DNA of 64,000 bases, taken from contig JAXMEQ010000003.1 in assembly GCA_046348225.1 (NCBI GenBank), positions 248,001 through 312,000 on the forward strand, written 5' to 3'. This DNA is from JAXMEQ01 sp046348225 (GTDB taxonomy: Bacteria; Pseudomonadota; Gammaproteobacteria; Burkholderiales; Burkholderiaceae_C). Below the pieces are notes generated by a model. That model was not told the DNA's origin, did not search any database, and saw only the letters and a list, made by a program, of their open reading frames with translations. Below are positions 54,042 through 64,000 of this stretch, one piece after another. Both the position numbers and the translations under genes were made by a program. Position 1 is the first letter of the stretch. Each line of letters starts with the position of its first letter.

Positions 54042-56096
54042 TCAGTCGCTGCCGCGGGTGAGGACGCTGACGACCACGGCGACCAGCGCGCCAACGGCCA
54101 CCCCGAACACGCCGGCCGAGATCGGCAGGATGCCGAACCAGAGGTCCGCTCCCGGTGGCAGCCCGGCGAAACTGCGCACGGCCGGCGAATTGACCAGCAT
54201 GTAGTAGACCGTCAACCCCAGGCCTGCGAGCATGCCGGCCACGGCGCCGGCACGCGTGGTGCCACGCCAGAAGATGCCCAGCACCATCACCGGCACAAAG
54301 GCGGATGCGGCCAGTGAGAACGATGCGGCGACCAGGGGCAGGATGTCGGCGGGCTTGAGGGCCGCCACAAAAGCCGCCAGCATGGCGATGCCCAGCAAGG
54401 CGAACTTCGACAGGATCACACGCTGCTCGGGCGTGACATGCCGGCTTACCTCGTGGCAGTACACATCCCGCACGATGGAGTTGCTGATCGTCAGCAGCAG
54501 CGCATCGGCGGTGGACAGCGCCGCCGCCAGCCCGCCCGCGGCCACCAGTCCGGACACCACATAGGGCAGCCCGCCGATTTCGGGCGTGACGAGCATCACG
54601 ATGTCGGCGCCGATGCGGATCTCGCCGAACTGCAGGATCCGGTCACCATTGACGTCGCTGACCGAGATCAGCGCCGGGTCCACCTTGGCCCACTGGCCGA
54701 TCCACGACGGCAGCGAATCAAAGCTGCTGCCGACCAGGCCTTGCATGACCTCAAACTTCACCAGCACCGCGAGCGCTGGCGCACTCAGGTAGAGCAAGGC
54801 AATGAAGAACAGTGACCACACCACCGACGAGCGCGCTTCACGCACGGTGGGCGTGGTGTAGAAGCGTGTGAGCAGGTGGGGCAAACCGGCCGTGCCGACC
54901 ATCAGGCAGAACATCAGAGCGAGGTGGTTGAGACGGGAAGTTTCAAACAGGGCCTGAGCCTGGGGGCTGCCCTTCGGGTCCCCCACAAAGGCCTGGGCAT
55001 GGTGCGGCAGGCCGCCCAGCGGCTTGGCGCGCTCGTGGCTTTCGGCCATGGCCCGGGTCCAGAGTTCGCGCGCGCTGTCGGCGTCCTTGGGCACGGCGGC
55101 CAGGTCGCGGCTGGCCGCAACGATCAGCGCGGAGTCGGCATCCCGCGCCTTGAGCTGGCGCAGCCGCTCCTGGGCGGCGGCCCGCTCCCGGCGCAGTGCG
55201 GCATCGACATCGCTGAGCCGGGCCTGGTACTCGCGCTCGCGCTGGGCGAACACGGCACGCACCTGTTTTTCGGCAGGGGAATCCACAAGCGCTTTCTCAA
55301 GCTCGGTGATCTTCTCGATCTGCTTGCCATACACCAGCGGCGCCAGCGGGTTGCCGAGTTGCTTGTACGCCAGCCACGACACCGGGATCAGAAAGGCAAG
55401 CAGCAAAATGACGTACTGCGCCACCTGCGTCCAGGTGATGGCACGCATCCCCCCGAGAAACGAGCACAGCAACACTCCGCCCAAGCCAAGCAGGATGCCA
55501 ATTTCAAACTGCACCCCCGTGAGGCGCGAGGCAATCAACCCCACGCCATAAATCTGGGCCACCACATAGGTGAATGAACACAGCACCGCCGCAAACGCTG
55601 CGATCAGCCGCGGCCAGCGGCCGCCAAAACGCAGGTCGAAGTAATCGGGAACGGTGTACAGGCCCAGCTTGCGAAGGTGCGGCGCCACCAGCAGGGCCAC
55701 CAGGCAAAAGCCCCCCGTCCAGCCCAGCACGTACGCCAGCCCGCCGGGCTGGACTTCGGTCCCCGAAAAGCCCTGCAGGTACAGGCCTCCGGCCAGGCTG
55801 ATGAAGGAGGCTGCGCTCATCCAGTCGGCTGCAGCCGCCATGCCGTTGTACATGGGCGGAATCCGGCGACCCGCCACGTAGTACTCGTCGGCGTCAGTGG
55901 TCCGGCCATAGATGCCGATGCCGGCATAGATCATGACCGTGGAGAACAGGAAGATCGGCCCGAGCCAGACCCGGGACATCCCGCGCTGTTCGGCCCATGC
56001 CATCAGCAGGAGAAAGGCCATCAGCCCCACCACATACGTCGCCAGGATGCGATGGAGCCGGCGCTTGTAGGCGGCGTAGGCGGGGCTGTCGGACAT
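54042..56096 (-). CDS. sodium:solute symporter paralog (VC_2705-type)
   Basis: 684 residues, clearly paralogous to the symporter at 49955-52090. Shared blocks: GRTTDADEYYVAGRR, NGMAAAADWMSAASFISLAGG and ITWTQVAQYVILL. It has the same kind of hydrophilic coiled-coil insert (about 250-385) ending PLGGLPHHAQAFVGDP. Unlike its paralog it has no DUF4212 gene next to it, and its N-terminus is shorter. The two copies may differ in substrate or regulation. Confidence 0.9.
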   Translation of the reverse strand: MSDSPAYAAYKRRLHRILATYVVGLMAFLLLMAWAEQRGMSRVWLGPIFLFSTVMIYAGIGIYGRTTDADEYYVAGRRIPPMYNGMAAAADWMSAASFISLAGGLYLQGFSGTEVQPGGLAYVLGWTGGFCLVALLVAPHLRKLGLYTVPDYFDLRFGGRWPRLIAAFAAVLCSFTYVVAQIYGVGLIASRLTGVQFEIGILLGLGGVLLCSFLGGMRAITWTQVAQYVILLLAFLIPVSWLAYKQLGNPLAPLVYGKQIEKITELEKALVDSPAEKQVRAVFAQREREYQARLSDVDAALRRERAAAQERLRQLKARDADSALIVAASRDLAAVPKDADSARELWTRAMAESHERAKPLGGLPHHAQAFVGDPKGSPQAQALFETSRLNHLALMFCLMVGTAGLPHLLTRFYTTPTVREARSSVVWSLFFIALLYLSAPALAVLVKFEVMQGLVGSSFDSLPSWIGQWAKVDPALISVSDVNGDRILQFGEIRIGADIVMLVTPEIGGLPYVVSGLVAAGGLAAALSTADALLLTISNSIVRDVYCHEVSRHVTPEQRVILSKFALLGIAMLAAFVAALKPADILPLVAASFSLAASAFVPVMVLGIFWRGTTRAGAVAGMLAGLGLTVYYMLVNSPAVRSFAGLPPGADLWFGILPISAGVFGVAVGALVAVVVSVLTRGSD

Positions 56097-56166
56097 CCGG
56101 CGATCATCGCACCGGCCCGGTGCGCCTCGCCTAGGTATTTGCTAGAGGCCCGCGCACGCCGGGCTG

Positions 56167-58560
<2,394 letters not shown>

Positions 58561-58759
58561 GGGAAAGCTCCAGAAGTTAAAACTTGCTCGGCGCCGCCGC
58601 GTGGTGGGGGCGCTTTCCCATGGCACGGCGTCCTGCTTTGCTCTTGTGGTTGTAGGCGGAGGCGGTGCATGGCGGGGGAATTTGGATAATTGGCCCGATT
58701 GTAGGCTTCGGCTCCCGTTTCGGGGCTTGCAGGAATCTGAAAGCATTACAAGGGCGCCC

Positions 58760-59581
58760 ATGCACACCCGCACCGTATTTTTCATCTCCGACGGCACCGG
58801 CATCACCGCCGAAACCTTTGGCAATGCCATCCTCGCGCAGTTCGAGATGCAGCCGCGCCATGTGCGCCTGCCCTTCATCGACAGCGTGGACAAGGCCCAT
58901 CAGGCCGTGCGCCAGATCAACCACACGGCCGAGCTGGAGGGGAAAAAGCCCATTGTTTTCACCACGCTGGTGAACATGGAGGTGCTGAAAGTCATCCAGG
59001 ACGGCTGCCAGGGCATGCTGCTGGACATGTTCGGCACCTTTGTGCACCCGCTCGAAACCGAGCTGGGCATCAAGTCGCACCACCGCGTGGGGCGCTTCAG
59101 CGATGTCAGCAAAAGCAAGGCCTACCACGACCGGATTGAAGCCATCAACTTCAGCCTGGCCCATGACGATGGCCAGAGCAACCGCGACCTGCAGGGGGCC
59201 GACGTGATCCTGGTGGGGGTCAGCCGCAGCGGCAAGACGCCGACCTCGCTGTACCTGGCCATGCAGTACGGCCTGAAGGCGGCCAACTACCCGCTGATCC
59301 CGGAGGACTTCGAGCGGCGGCAGCTGCCGCCGGCCCTGGAGCCGCACCGCAAGAAGATCTTCGGCCTGAGCATCCAGCCCGAGCGGCTCAGCGAGATCCG
59401 CAACGAGCGCCGGCCCAACAGCCGCTACGCCAGCCTGGAGAACTGCCGCATGGAAGTGAGCGAGGCCGAGGCCATGATGCGCCGCGCCGGCATCCGCTGG
59501 CTGTCCACCACCACCAAGAGCATCGAAGAGATCGCCACCACCATCCTGCAGGACATCCAGCCCGAGCGGCTGGTGTACTGA
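58760..59581 (+). CDS. ppsR: PEP synthase regulatory kinase/pyrophosphorylase PpsR
   Basis: 273 residues of the DUF299/RP family. FISDGTGITAETFGNAIL at the N-terminus and the P-loop GVSRSGKTPTSLYLA. It reversibly inactivates PEP synthase by ADP-dependent phosphorylation next to the catalytic His. Divergent from ppsA across 199 bp. Confidence 0.96.
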   Translation: MHTRTVFFISDGTGITAETFGNAILAQFEMQPRHVRLPFIDSVDKAHQAVRQINHTAELEGKKPIVFTTLVNMEVLKVIQDGCQGMLLDMFGTFVHPLETELGIKSHHRVGRFSDVSKSKAYHDRIEAINFSLAHDDGQSNRDLQGADVILVGVSRSGKTPTSLYLAMQYGLKAANYPLIPEDFERRQLPPALEPHRKKIFGLSIQPERLSEIRNERRPNSRYASLENCRMEVSEAEAMMRRAGIRWLSTTTKSIEEIATTILQDIQPERLVY

Positions 59582-59697
59582 CGCCCCACGTCCCCACAGC
59601 ACCGGCCTGACGCTTGCCGTCAGCCGCCGAGACCCCCCTGTCGGCCTTGCACCCGCCAACGATAGCCAATTTATATGAGCTAAATAACCTCAATTCA

Positions 59698-59726
59698 TTG
59701 GATTAATTAGCATGCCAACCTTATTC
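59698..59726 (+). promoter_or_regulatory. probable ahpC promoter
   Basis: TTGGAT (59698-59703), 17-bp spacer, TTATTC (59721-59726), 47 bp before the ahpC ATG. The 40 bp upstream are unusually AT-rich for this genome, as expected for an OxyR contact region, but no convincing ATAG-N7-CTAT pattern is seen. Confidence 0.5.
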
Positions 59727-59772
59727 TCTCCCGGTCGAGTTTGTTTTTTCACTTTCAAGAGAGGTAACCCCC

Positions 59773-60336
59773 ATGTCCCTGATCAATACCCCCATCCAGC
59801 CCTTCAAGACCGAAGCGTTCCACAACGGCAAGTTCATCACGGTCAGTGATGCCACGCTCAAGGGCAAGTGGTCCGTGCTGATCTTCATGCCCGCGGCCTT
59901 CACCTTCAACTGCCCGACCGAAGTCGAGGACGCGGCCGACAACTACGCCGAGTTCCAGAAGATGGGCGCCGAGGTCTATATCGTCACGACTGACACGCAT
60001 TTCTCGCACAAGGTGTGGCACGAAACCTCGCCCGCCGTCGGCAAGGCCAAGTTCCCGCTGGTCGGCGACCCGACGCACACGCTGACCAACGCCTTCGGCG
60101 TGCACATTCCCGAAGAAGGCCTGGCCCTGCGCGGCACTTTCATCGTCAACCCGGACGGCATCATCAAGACGTCCGAAATTCATTCGAACGAAATCGCCCG
60201 CGACGTGAAGGAAACGCTGCGCAAGCTGAAGGCCGCCCAGTACACGGCCGCCCACCCGGGTGAAGTCTGCCCTGCCAAGTGGAACGAAGGCGCCAAGACC
60301 ATTGCGCCGTCGCTCGACCTCGTCGGGAAGATCTGA
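59773..60336 (+). CDS. ahpC: alkyl hydroperoxide reductase peroxidase subunit AhpC
   Basis: 187-residue typical 2-Cys peroxiredoxin. Peroxidatic Cys47 in FTFNCPTE, resolving Cys166 in GEVCPAKW, and the C-terminal tail ending LDLVGKI. Reduces H2O2 and organic peroxides, then is re-reduced by AhpF encoded next. Confidence 0.98.
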   Translation: MSLINTPIQPFKTEAFHNGKFITVSDATLKGKWSVLIFMPAAFTFNCPTEVEDAADNYAEFQKMGAEVYIVTTDTHFSHKVWHETSPAVGKAKFPLVGDPTHTLTNAFGVHIPEEGLALRGTFIVNPDGIIKTSEIHSNEIARDVKETLRKLKAAQYTAAHPGEVCPAKWNEGAKTIAPSLDLVGKI

Positions 60337-60348
60337 CCCCACCCCCGT

Positions 60349-60408
60349 GCAGCGCTTGCGCGCTGCTCCCCCCTCAAGGGGGCGACGCCAGCGGCCCGGC
60401 AGAGCCGG
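60349..60408. repeat. triple-hairpin intercistronic repeat between ahpC and ahpF
   Basis: Three consecutive hairpins: GCAGCGC-TTGC-GCGCTGC (60349-60366), CCCCC-TCAA-GGGGG (60369-60382) and CCGGC-AGA-GCCGG (60396-60408). No T-run. I recall similar CCCCTCAAGGGG...CGGCCCGG blocks between genes in Comamonadaceae. Likely a REP-like element that could raise ahpC message over ahpF by protecting its 3' end. Confidence 0.65.
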
Positions 60409-60455
60409 TTCCGCGGCGTCCCTGAATCGATACCTGCCGCCCGGGAGAAACCCTC

Positions 60456-62072
60456 ATGCTTGATGCCAACCTCAAAGCCCAACTCGCTTCCTATCTCGAA
60501 CGCATTTCGCAGCCGGTCGAGATCGTGGCCTCGCTGGACGACACGCCGGCGTCAGGCGACATGCGTGAACTTCTCAACGACATCGCGGGAACCTCCAGGC
60601 TCCTCAGCGTGACCGAAACACGCGGCGGGCCGTACCGAACGCCGTCGTTCTCGATCAACCGGCCGGGCGAGAGCCACGGCCCCCGCTTTGCCGGGCTGCC
60701 GATGGGGCATGAATTCACGTCGCTGGTGCTGGCACTGCTGCAGGTGGGCGGCTACCCGCCCAAGGTCGAACAGGCCATCCTGGACCAGATCAGGGCGCTG
60801 GACGCCGACCTGGAGTTCGAGGTGTATGTGTCCCTGACCTGCCACAACTGCCCGGACGTGGTGCAGGCGCTGAACCTCATGGCCATCCAGAACCCGCGCA
60901 TCAGGACCACCATGATCGAGGGCAGCCTGTTCCAGCGCGAGATCGATGAGCGCCAGATCATGGGCGTGCCCACGATTTACCTCAATGGCACCATGTTCGG
61001 CAACGGCCGCATGGGCCTGGAAGAAATCCTGGCCAAGGTGGACCGCTCGGGCACCGAGCGCGAAGCCAGAAAGATTTCAGCCAAGGAGCCGTTTGACGTG
61101 CTGATCGTCGGCGGCGGCCCGGCCGGTGCAGCGGCGGCCGTGTACGCGGCCCGCAAGGGCATCCGCACGGGCATCGCCTCGGAGCGGTTCGGCGGCCAGG
61201 TGCTGGACACGCTGGGCATCGAGAACTTCATTTCCATCAAGGAAACCGAAGGCCCGAAGTTTGCGCTGGCCCTGGAAGAGCATGTGCGCCAGTACGACGT
61301 GGACATCATGAACCTGCAGCGGGCCAGGGCCCTGGTGCCCGGTGACGCCGACCACGGCGGCCTGATCGCAGTACAGCTGGAAAGCGGCGCTTCGCTGAAG
61401 GCGAAAACCGTCATTCTTTCCACCGGCGCGCGCTGGCGCAACATCAACGTGCCCGGCGAGCAGGAGTTCAGGAACAAGGGTGTGGCCTACTGCCCGCACT
61501 GCGATGGGCCGCTGTTCAAGGGCAAGCGCGTGGCGGTGATTGGCGGCGGCAATTCGGGCGTGGAGGCGGCCATTGACCTGGCGGGCCTGGTAGCGCACGT
61601 GACGCTGATCGAGTTCGATACCCGGCTGCGGGCCGACGAAGTGCTGCAGCGCAAGCTGCGCAGCCTGCCCAACGTCACGGTGTTGATGAATGCGCAAACC
61701 ACGGCCATCACCGGCACCGACAAGGTCGACGGGCTGACCTACAAGGACCGCACCACCGGACAGGAACACCGGGTGGCGCTCGAAGGCGTGTTCGTCCAGA
61801 TTGGTCTGGTGCCCAACACCGAATGGCTGCAGGGCACGCTGGCACTGTCCAGGCACGGCGAAATCGTGGTCGACGACCGCGGGCAGACCTCCCTGCCCGG
61901 CGTGTTTGCCGCGGGCGACGCCACCACCACGCCGTTCAAGCAGATCATCATTGCCGCCGGCGACGGCGCCAAGGCGGCGCTGGGCGCGTTTGACCACCTG
62001 ATCCGCCAGGAGGTGGCGATACCGGCCACCGCGAAAGCGGCAGCAGAACCCGCGGCCGAAGCGGTGGCCTGA
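60456..62072 (+). CDS. ahpF: alkyl hydroperoxide reductase flavoprotein AhpF
   Basis: 538 residues. An N-terminal double thioredoxin-like domain with CHNC (SLTCHNCPDVV, about 128-131) is fused to a thioredoxin-reductase core: FAD motif VGGGPAGAAAAVYAARKG, redox-active CPHC in AYCPHCDGPLFKG, NADH site GGGNSGVEAA and GVFAAGDATTTPFKQ. Transfers electrons from NADH to AhpC. Has an Ala-rich C-terminal tail. Confidence 0.97.
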   Translation: MLDANLKAQLASYLERISQPVEIVASLDDTPASGDMRELLNDIAGTSRLLSVTETRGGPYRTPSFSINRPGESHGPRFAGLPMGHEFTSLVLALLQVGGYPPKVEQAILDQIRALDADLEFEVYVSLTCHNCPDVVQALNLMAIQNPRIRTTMIEGSLFQREIDERQIMGVPTIYLNGTMFGNGRMGLEEILAKVDRSGTEREARKISAKEPFDVLIVGGGPAGAAAAVYAARKGIRTGIASERFGGQVLDTLGIENFISIKETEGPKFALALEEHVRQYDVDIMNLQRARALVPGDADHGGLIAVQLESGASLKAKTVILSTGARWRNINVPGEQEFRNKGVAYCPHCDGPLFKGKRVAVIGGGNSGVEAAIDLAGLVAHVTLIEFDTRLRADEVLQRKLRSLPNVTVLMNAQTTAITGTDKVDGLTYKDRTTGQEHRVALEGVFVQIGLVPNTEWLQGTLALSRHGEIVVDDRGQTSLPGVFAAGDATTTPFKQIIIAAGDGAKAALGAFDHLIRQEVAIPATAKAAAEPAAEAVA

Positions 62073-62078
62073 ACAGTT

Positions 62079-62120
62079 GCTCCTTTTTTTGTAGCAGCCT
62101 GCGCAGTCTCCGTGCGGGCT
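62079..62120 (+). repeat. 42-bp dispersed element, copy 9
   Basis: GCTCCTTTTTTTGTAGC, then AGCCTGCGCAGTCTCC, ending GCGGGCT. It starts 6 bp after the ahpF stop codon and reads hairpin-first in the ahpF sense. The stem is weakened to the outer pairs but a T7 loop is present. Confidence 0.75.
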
Positions 62121-62186
62121 GCAGGCCAAAATGGCCTGAAACATGCGCGCCATGCCCTGAGTGACCTCAGGCATGGTGTTGCCTTT

Positions 62187-62207
62187 AAATGAGATTGATT
62201 CTCATTT
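62187..62207. promoter_or_regulatory. Fur box upstream of siderophore receptor
   Basis: AAATGAGA-TTGAT-TCTCATTT, a perfect 8-bp inverted repeat closely matching the Fur consensus built from GATAAT/AATGA half-sites. It lies 120 bp before the receptor start; a TAGAAT -10-like box follows at 62212-62217. Iron repression of the receptor is expected. Confidence 0.85.
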
Positions 62208-62326
62208 GATGTAGAATCCGTTTCAATCTTTCGCGCCAGCCACGCCGGGCGGCCCCGCCGCCTGCACAGCCAGCCTCTTTCCGAAACCCGGCCCGCATGT
62301 TTGCGGGCACCCGTTTGGAGGCCACT

Positions 62327-64000
62327 GTGGCTCACGTTTTCCCGCGCTCCCCGTCTGAACCCAAATTGCTCCCCTTGGGCGCGCTGATGCTGGCGGCATC
62401 GGCCGGCGCCTGGGCCCAGAGCGCCGCACCGGCCGAGGGCAAAACCCTGGCGCCAGTGACCGTGCGCGAACAGGCCGAAGGCAAGGACTCCGTTCGCGCC
62501 ACCACCACCGGCATCGGCAAGGGCCACCAGGCCCTGCGCGACATTCCGCAGTCCGTCACCGTCGTGACGGAAAAACTCATCGACGACCGCAATCTCGACA
62601 CCGTGAAGGACGTGCTGCGCAACACCGCGGGCATCACCTTCCTGGCCGCCGAGGGTGGCGAGGAAGACATCCGCCTGCGCGGCTTCTCGCTCGCGGGGAC
62701 CGGTGACATCTTCCTGGACGGCATGCGCGACCCGGCCTTCTATGACCGCGATACCTTCAACAACGACCGCGTCGAGGTGCTGCGCGGCTCGGCCTCCATG
62801 CTGTTTGGTCGCGGTTCCACCGGTGGCGCTGTCAACCAGGTGAGCAAGCAGCCGCGGCTCATCAGCGAGCATGAAGTCACCACCACGCTGGGCACGCACC
62901 AGTACCGTCGCGTCACCGGCGACTTCAACCTCGTCACCGGCGAGAACGCCGCACTGCGCCTGAACGCCATGGCCACCCGGGCCGACAACAACGGCGCCGG
63001 CAGCAGCATCGACAAGAAGGGCTTCGCCGCGGCCTACCGCTTCGGCATTGGCACCGCCGACGAATTCAGTGCCAGCCTGTACCACCTGGACAACCGCAAC
63101 GGCATGAACTATGGCCTGCCCTGGATCAAGCCGCGCGCCACCGACAGCAGCGCCGCCAACACGCTGATCGGCAGCCTCCCGCCCGACGCCTACTACGGGC
63201 TGGCCAGCGACTACAACGCCGGGCAGGCCAGCATCGCCAGCATCGCCCACACCCACCGTTTCAGCCACGACAGCGAGTTCAGGACACAGCTGCGTGCCGG
63301 CACTTTCCAGCGCGACCAGCGCGCCAGCACCGTGCGCCTGGCCGCCGACGCCCTGCAGCCAGGCGGCCGCGCGGTGGACCTGGGCACCTTTGGCGCCGGC
63401 ACCGTGTTCACGCGCGGCACCCAGCTCAAGGTGCAGGACATGCGCACTTTGCAGTGGCAAACCGACTTCACGCGCAAGTTCGACGCCCTGGGCTACCGGC
63501 ATGAACTGATGACGGGTGTGGACTTCTCGCGCGAGGAGAAAACCGTCTATGGCGCGGTGGGCACCAGCCCGGCCAAGCCCAACACCCTGGCCGGCGCACC
63601 CGACGACGGCGCATCCATCAACGAAGCCGCGCGGGTGCTGCGCCCGTCCAGCAACTTCGAGTCCCGCGCCGCTGGCGCCTATGTGCAGGACTTGGTGCAG
63701 ATCGCCCCCGCCTGGAAGCTGCTGGGCGGCCTGCGCTGGGACAGCCTGCGCGGCGACTACACCACCACCACACCGGCCACCGGGGCTGTCACGGCCCGCT
63801 ACCAGCAGACCATCTCGGCGCTGAGCAAGCGCCTGGGCGTGCTGTACCAGCCAAACGCGCTGCAGTCGTTCCACTTCTCCTACGGCACCTCGTTCAACAC
63901 CTCGGGCGACACTTATTCCTACAACGCGCTGAGCGCCAACACCGACCCCGAGCAGAGCCGCAACATCGAGTTCGGCACCAGGCTGGACTCGGCCGACCGG
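62327..64000 (+). CDS. TonB-dependent siderophore receptor (C-terminus cut by window edge)
   Basis: 558 codons present, still open at the right edge; usual length is about 700-750. The GTG start at 62327 has GGAG six bases upstream and yields a signal peptide ending GAWAQS. A TonB-box-like LAPVTVRE precedes the plug domain (DIPQSVTVVTEKLIDDRN, VEVLRGSASMLFGRGSTGG), which is typical of TonB-dependent siderophore receptors of the FhuA/FpvA class. Beta-barrel strands follow. Imports a ferric siderophore, probably hydroxamate or catecholate; type cannot be fixed. Confidence 0.93.
   Translation, partial: MAHVFPRSPSEPKLLPLGALMLAASAGAWAQSAAPAEGKTLAPVTVREQAEGKDSVRATTTGIGKGHQALRDIPQSVTVVTEKLIDDRNLDTVKDVLRNTAGITFLAAEGGEEDIRLRGFSLAGTGDIFLDGMRDPAFYDRDTFNNDRVEVLRGSASMLFGRGSTGGAVNQVSKQPRLISEHEVTTTLGTHQYRRVTGDFNLVTGENAALRLNAMATRADNNGAGSSIDKKGFAAAYRFGIGTADEFSASLYHLDNRNGMNYGLPWIKPRATDSSAANTLIGSLPPDAYYGLASDYNAGQASIASIAHTHRFSHDSEFRTQLRAGTFQRDQRASTVRLAADALQPGGRAVDLGTFGAGTVFTRGTQLKVQDMRTLQWQTDFTRKFDALGYRHELMTGVDFSREEKTVYGAVGTSPAKPNTLAGAPDDGASINEAARVLRPSSNFESRAAGAYVQDLVQIAPAWKLLGGLRWDSLRGDYTTTTPATGAVTARYQQTISALSKRLGVLYQPNALQSFHFSYGTSFNTSGDTYSYNALSANTDPEQSRNIEFGTRLDSADR

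Noticed and set aside
59640..59700. OxyR binding site upstream of ahpC
   Set aside because: The region is AT-rich and plausibly placed, but the ATAG-N7-CTAT spacing pattern could not be fitted.

Overview
The window is high-GC, densely packed bacterial chromosome with no transposase, integrase, CRISPR array, tRNA or rRNA that I can recognise. It looks like a betaproteobacterium of the order Burkholderiales, most likely family Comamonadaceae. The grounds are the gene orders aminotransferase-hom-thrC-mobB-moeA-moaD-moaE and rpsF-priB-rpsR-rplI-dnaB, orphan Bug-type (tripartite tricarboxylate) receptors, and a short palindromic repeat that I recall from Comamonadaceae intergenic DNA. That assignment is inference from content, not from a marker gene.

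Layout. 1-7.2 kb: a catabolic locus. A TPP-dependent enzyme diverges from a TetR regulator, followed by a Bug solute receptor, a Gfo/Idh/MocA oxidoreductase, a DUF993 aldolase-like TIM barrel and a sugar-phosphate isomerase/epimerase; the last two are split by a 567-bp palindrome-rich non-coding block. 7.3-11.4 kb: a secreted Ig-like protein, a bactofilin, a small hypothetical, and a divergent MFS/AraC pair. 11.4-22 kb: a complete histidine-utilisation locus. hutF-G-I-D-C is transcribed leftward and hutU-H plus a NitT/TauT-type ABC transporter rightward, from a control region with two perfect inverted HutC-type operators. HutF plus HutG means the five-step route through N-formylglutamate. 22-26.5 kb: DUF3297 protein, Kup potassium transporter and a KdpDE-like two-component system lacking the cytoplasmic KdpD sensor domains. 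26.6-31.2 kb: EamA exporter, CreA, a thioesterase, an acyl-CoA ligase and small membrane proteins. 31.2-37.3 kb: ClpB with a sigma-32-type promoter, a hypothetical protein, and a MarR/Bug/FAD-monooxygenase unit. 37.3-43.8 kb: molybdopterin synthesis genes and threonine biosynthesis. 43.9-49.8 kb: Mth938-like protein, Bcp peroxiredoxin, PIN-PhoH ATPase, dnaB and the rpsF ribosomal operon. 50-56 kb: two paralogous sodium:solute symporters around small membrane, TPR and hypothetical genes. 56-62 kb: ppsA/ppsR and ahpCF. 62.3 kb to the right edge: a TonB-dependent siderophore receptor behind a Fur box.

The most notable structure is not a gene. A fixed-length 42-bp element occurs at least nine times. 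It has a GCTAT...ATAGC hairpin at one end and a GCGGGCT block at the other. All nine copies read hairpin-first in the sense direction of the gene they end, follow or lie within. Three supply the host gene's stop codon. Two sit in frame inside hutD and moeA as 14-codon segments. One copy shows a compensatory base-pair change in the stem. This points to a dispersed RNA-level or DNA-level element associated with 3' ends of genes. Separate curiosities are the interleaved inverted repeats at 5.8-6.3 kb and the unassigned catabolic pathway around DUF993.
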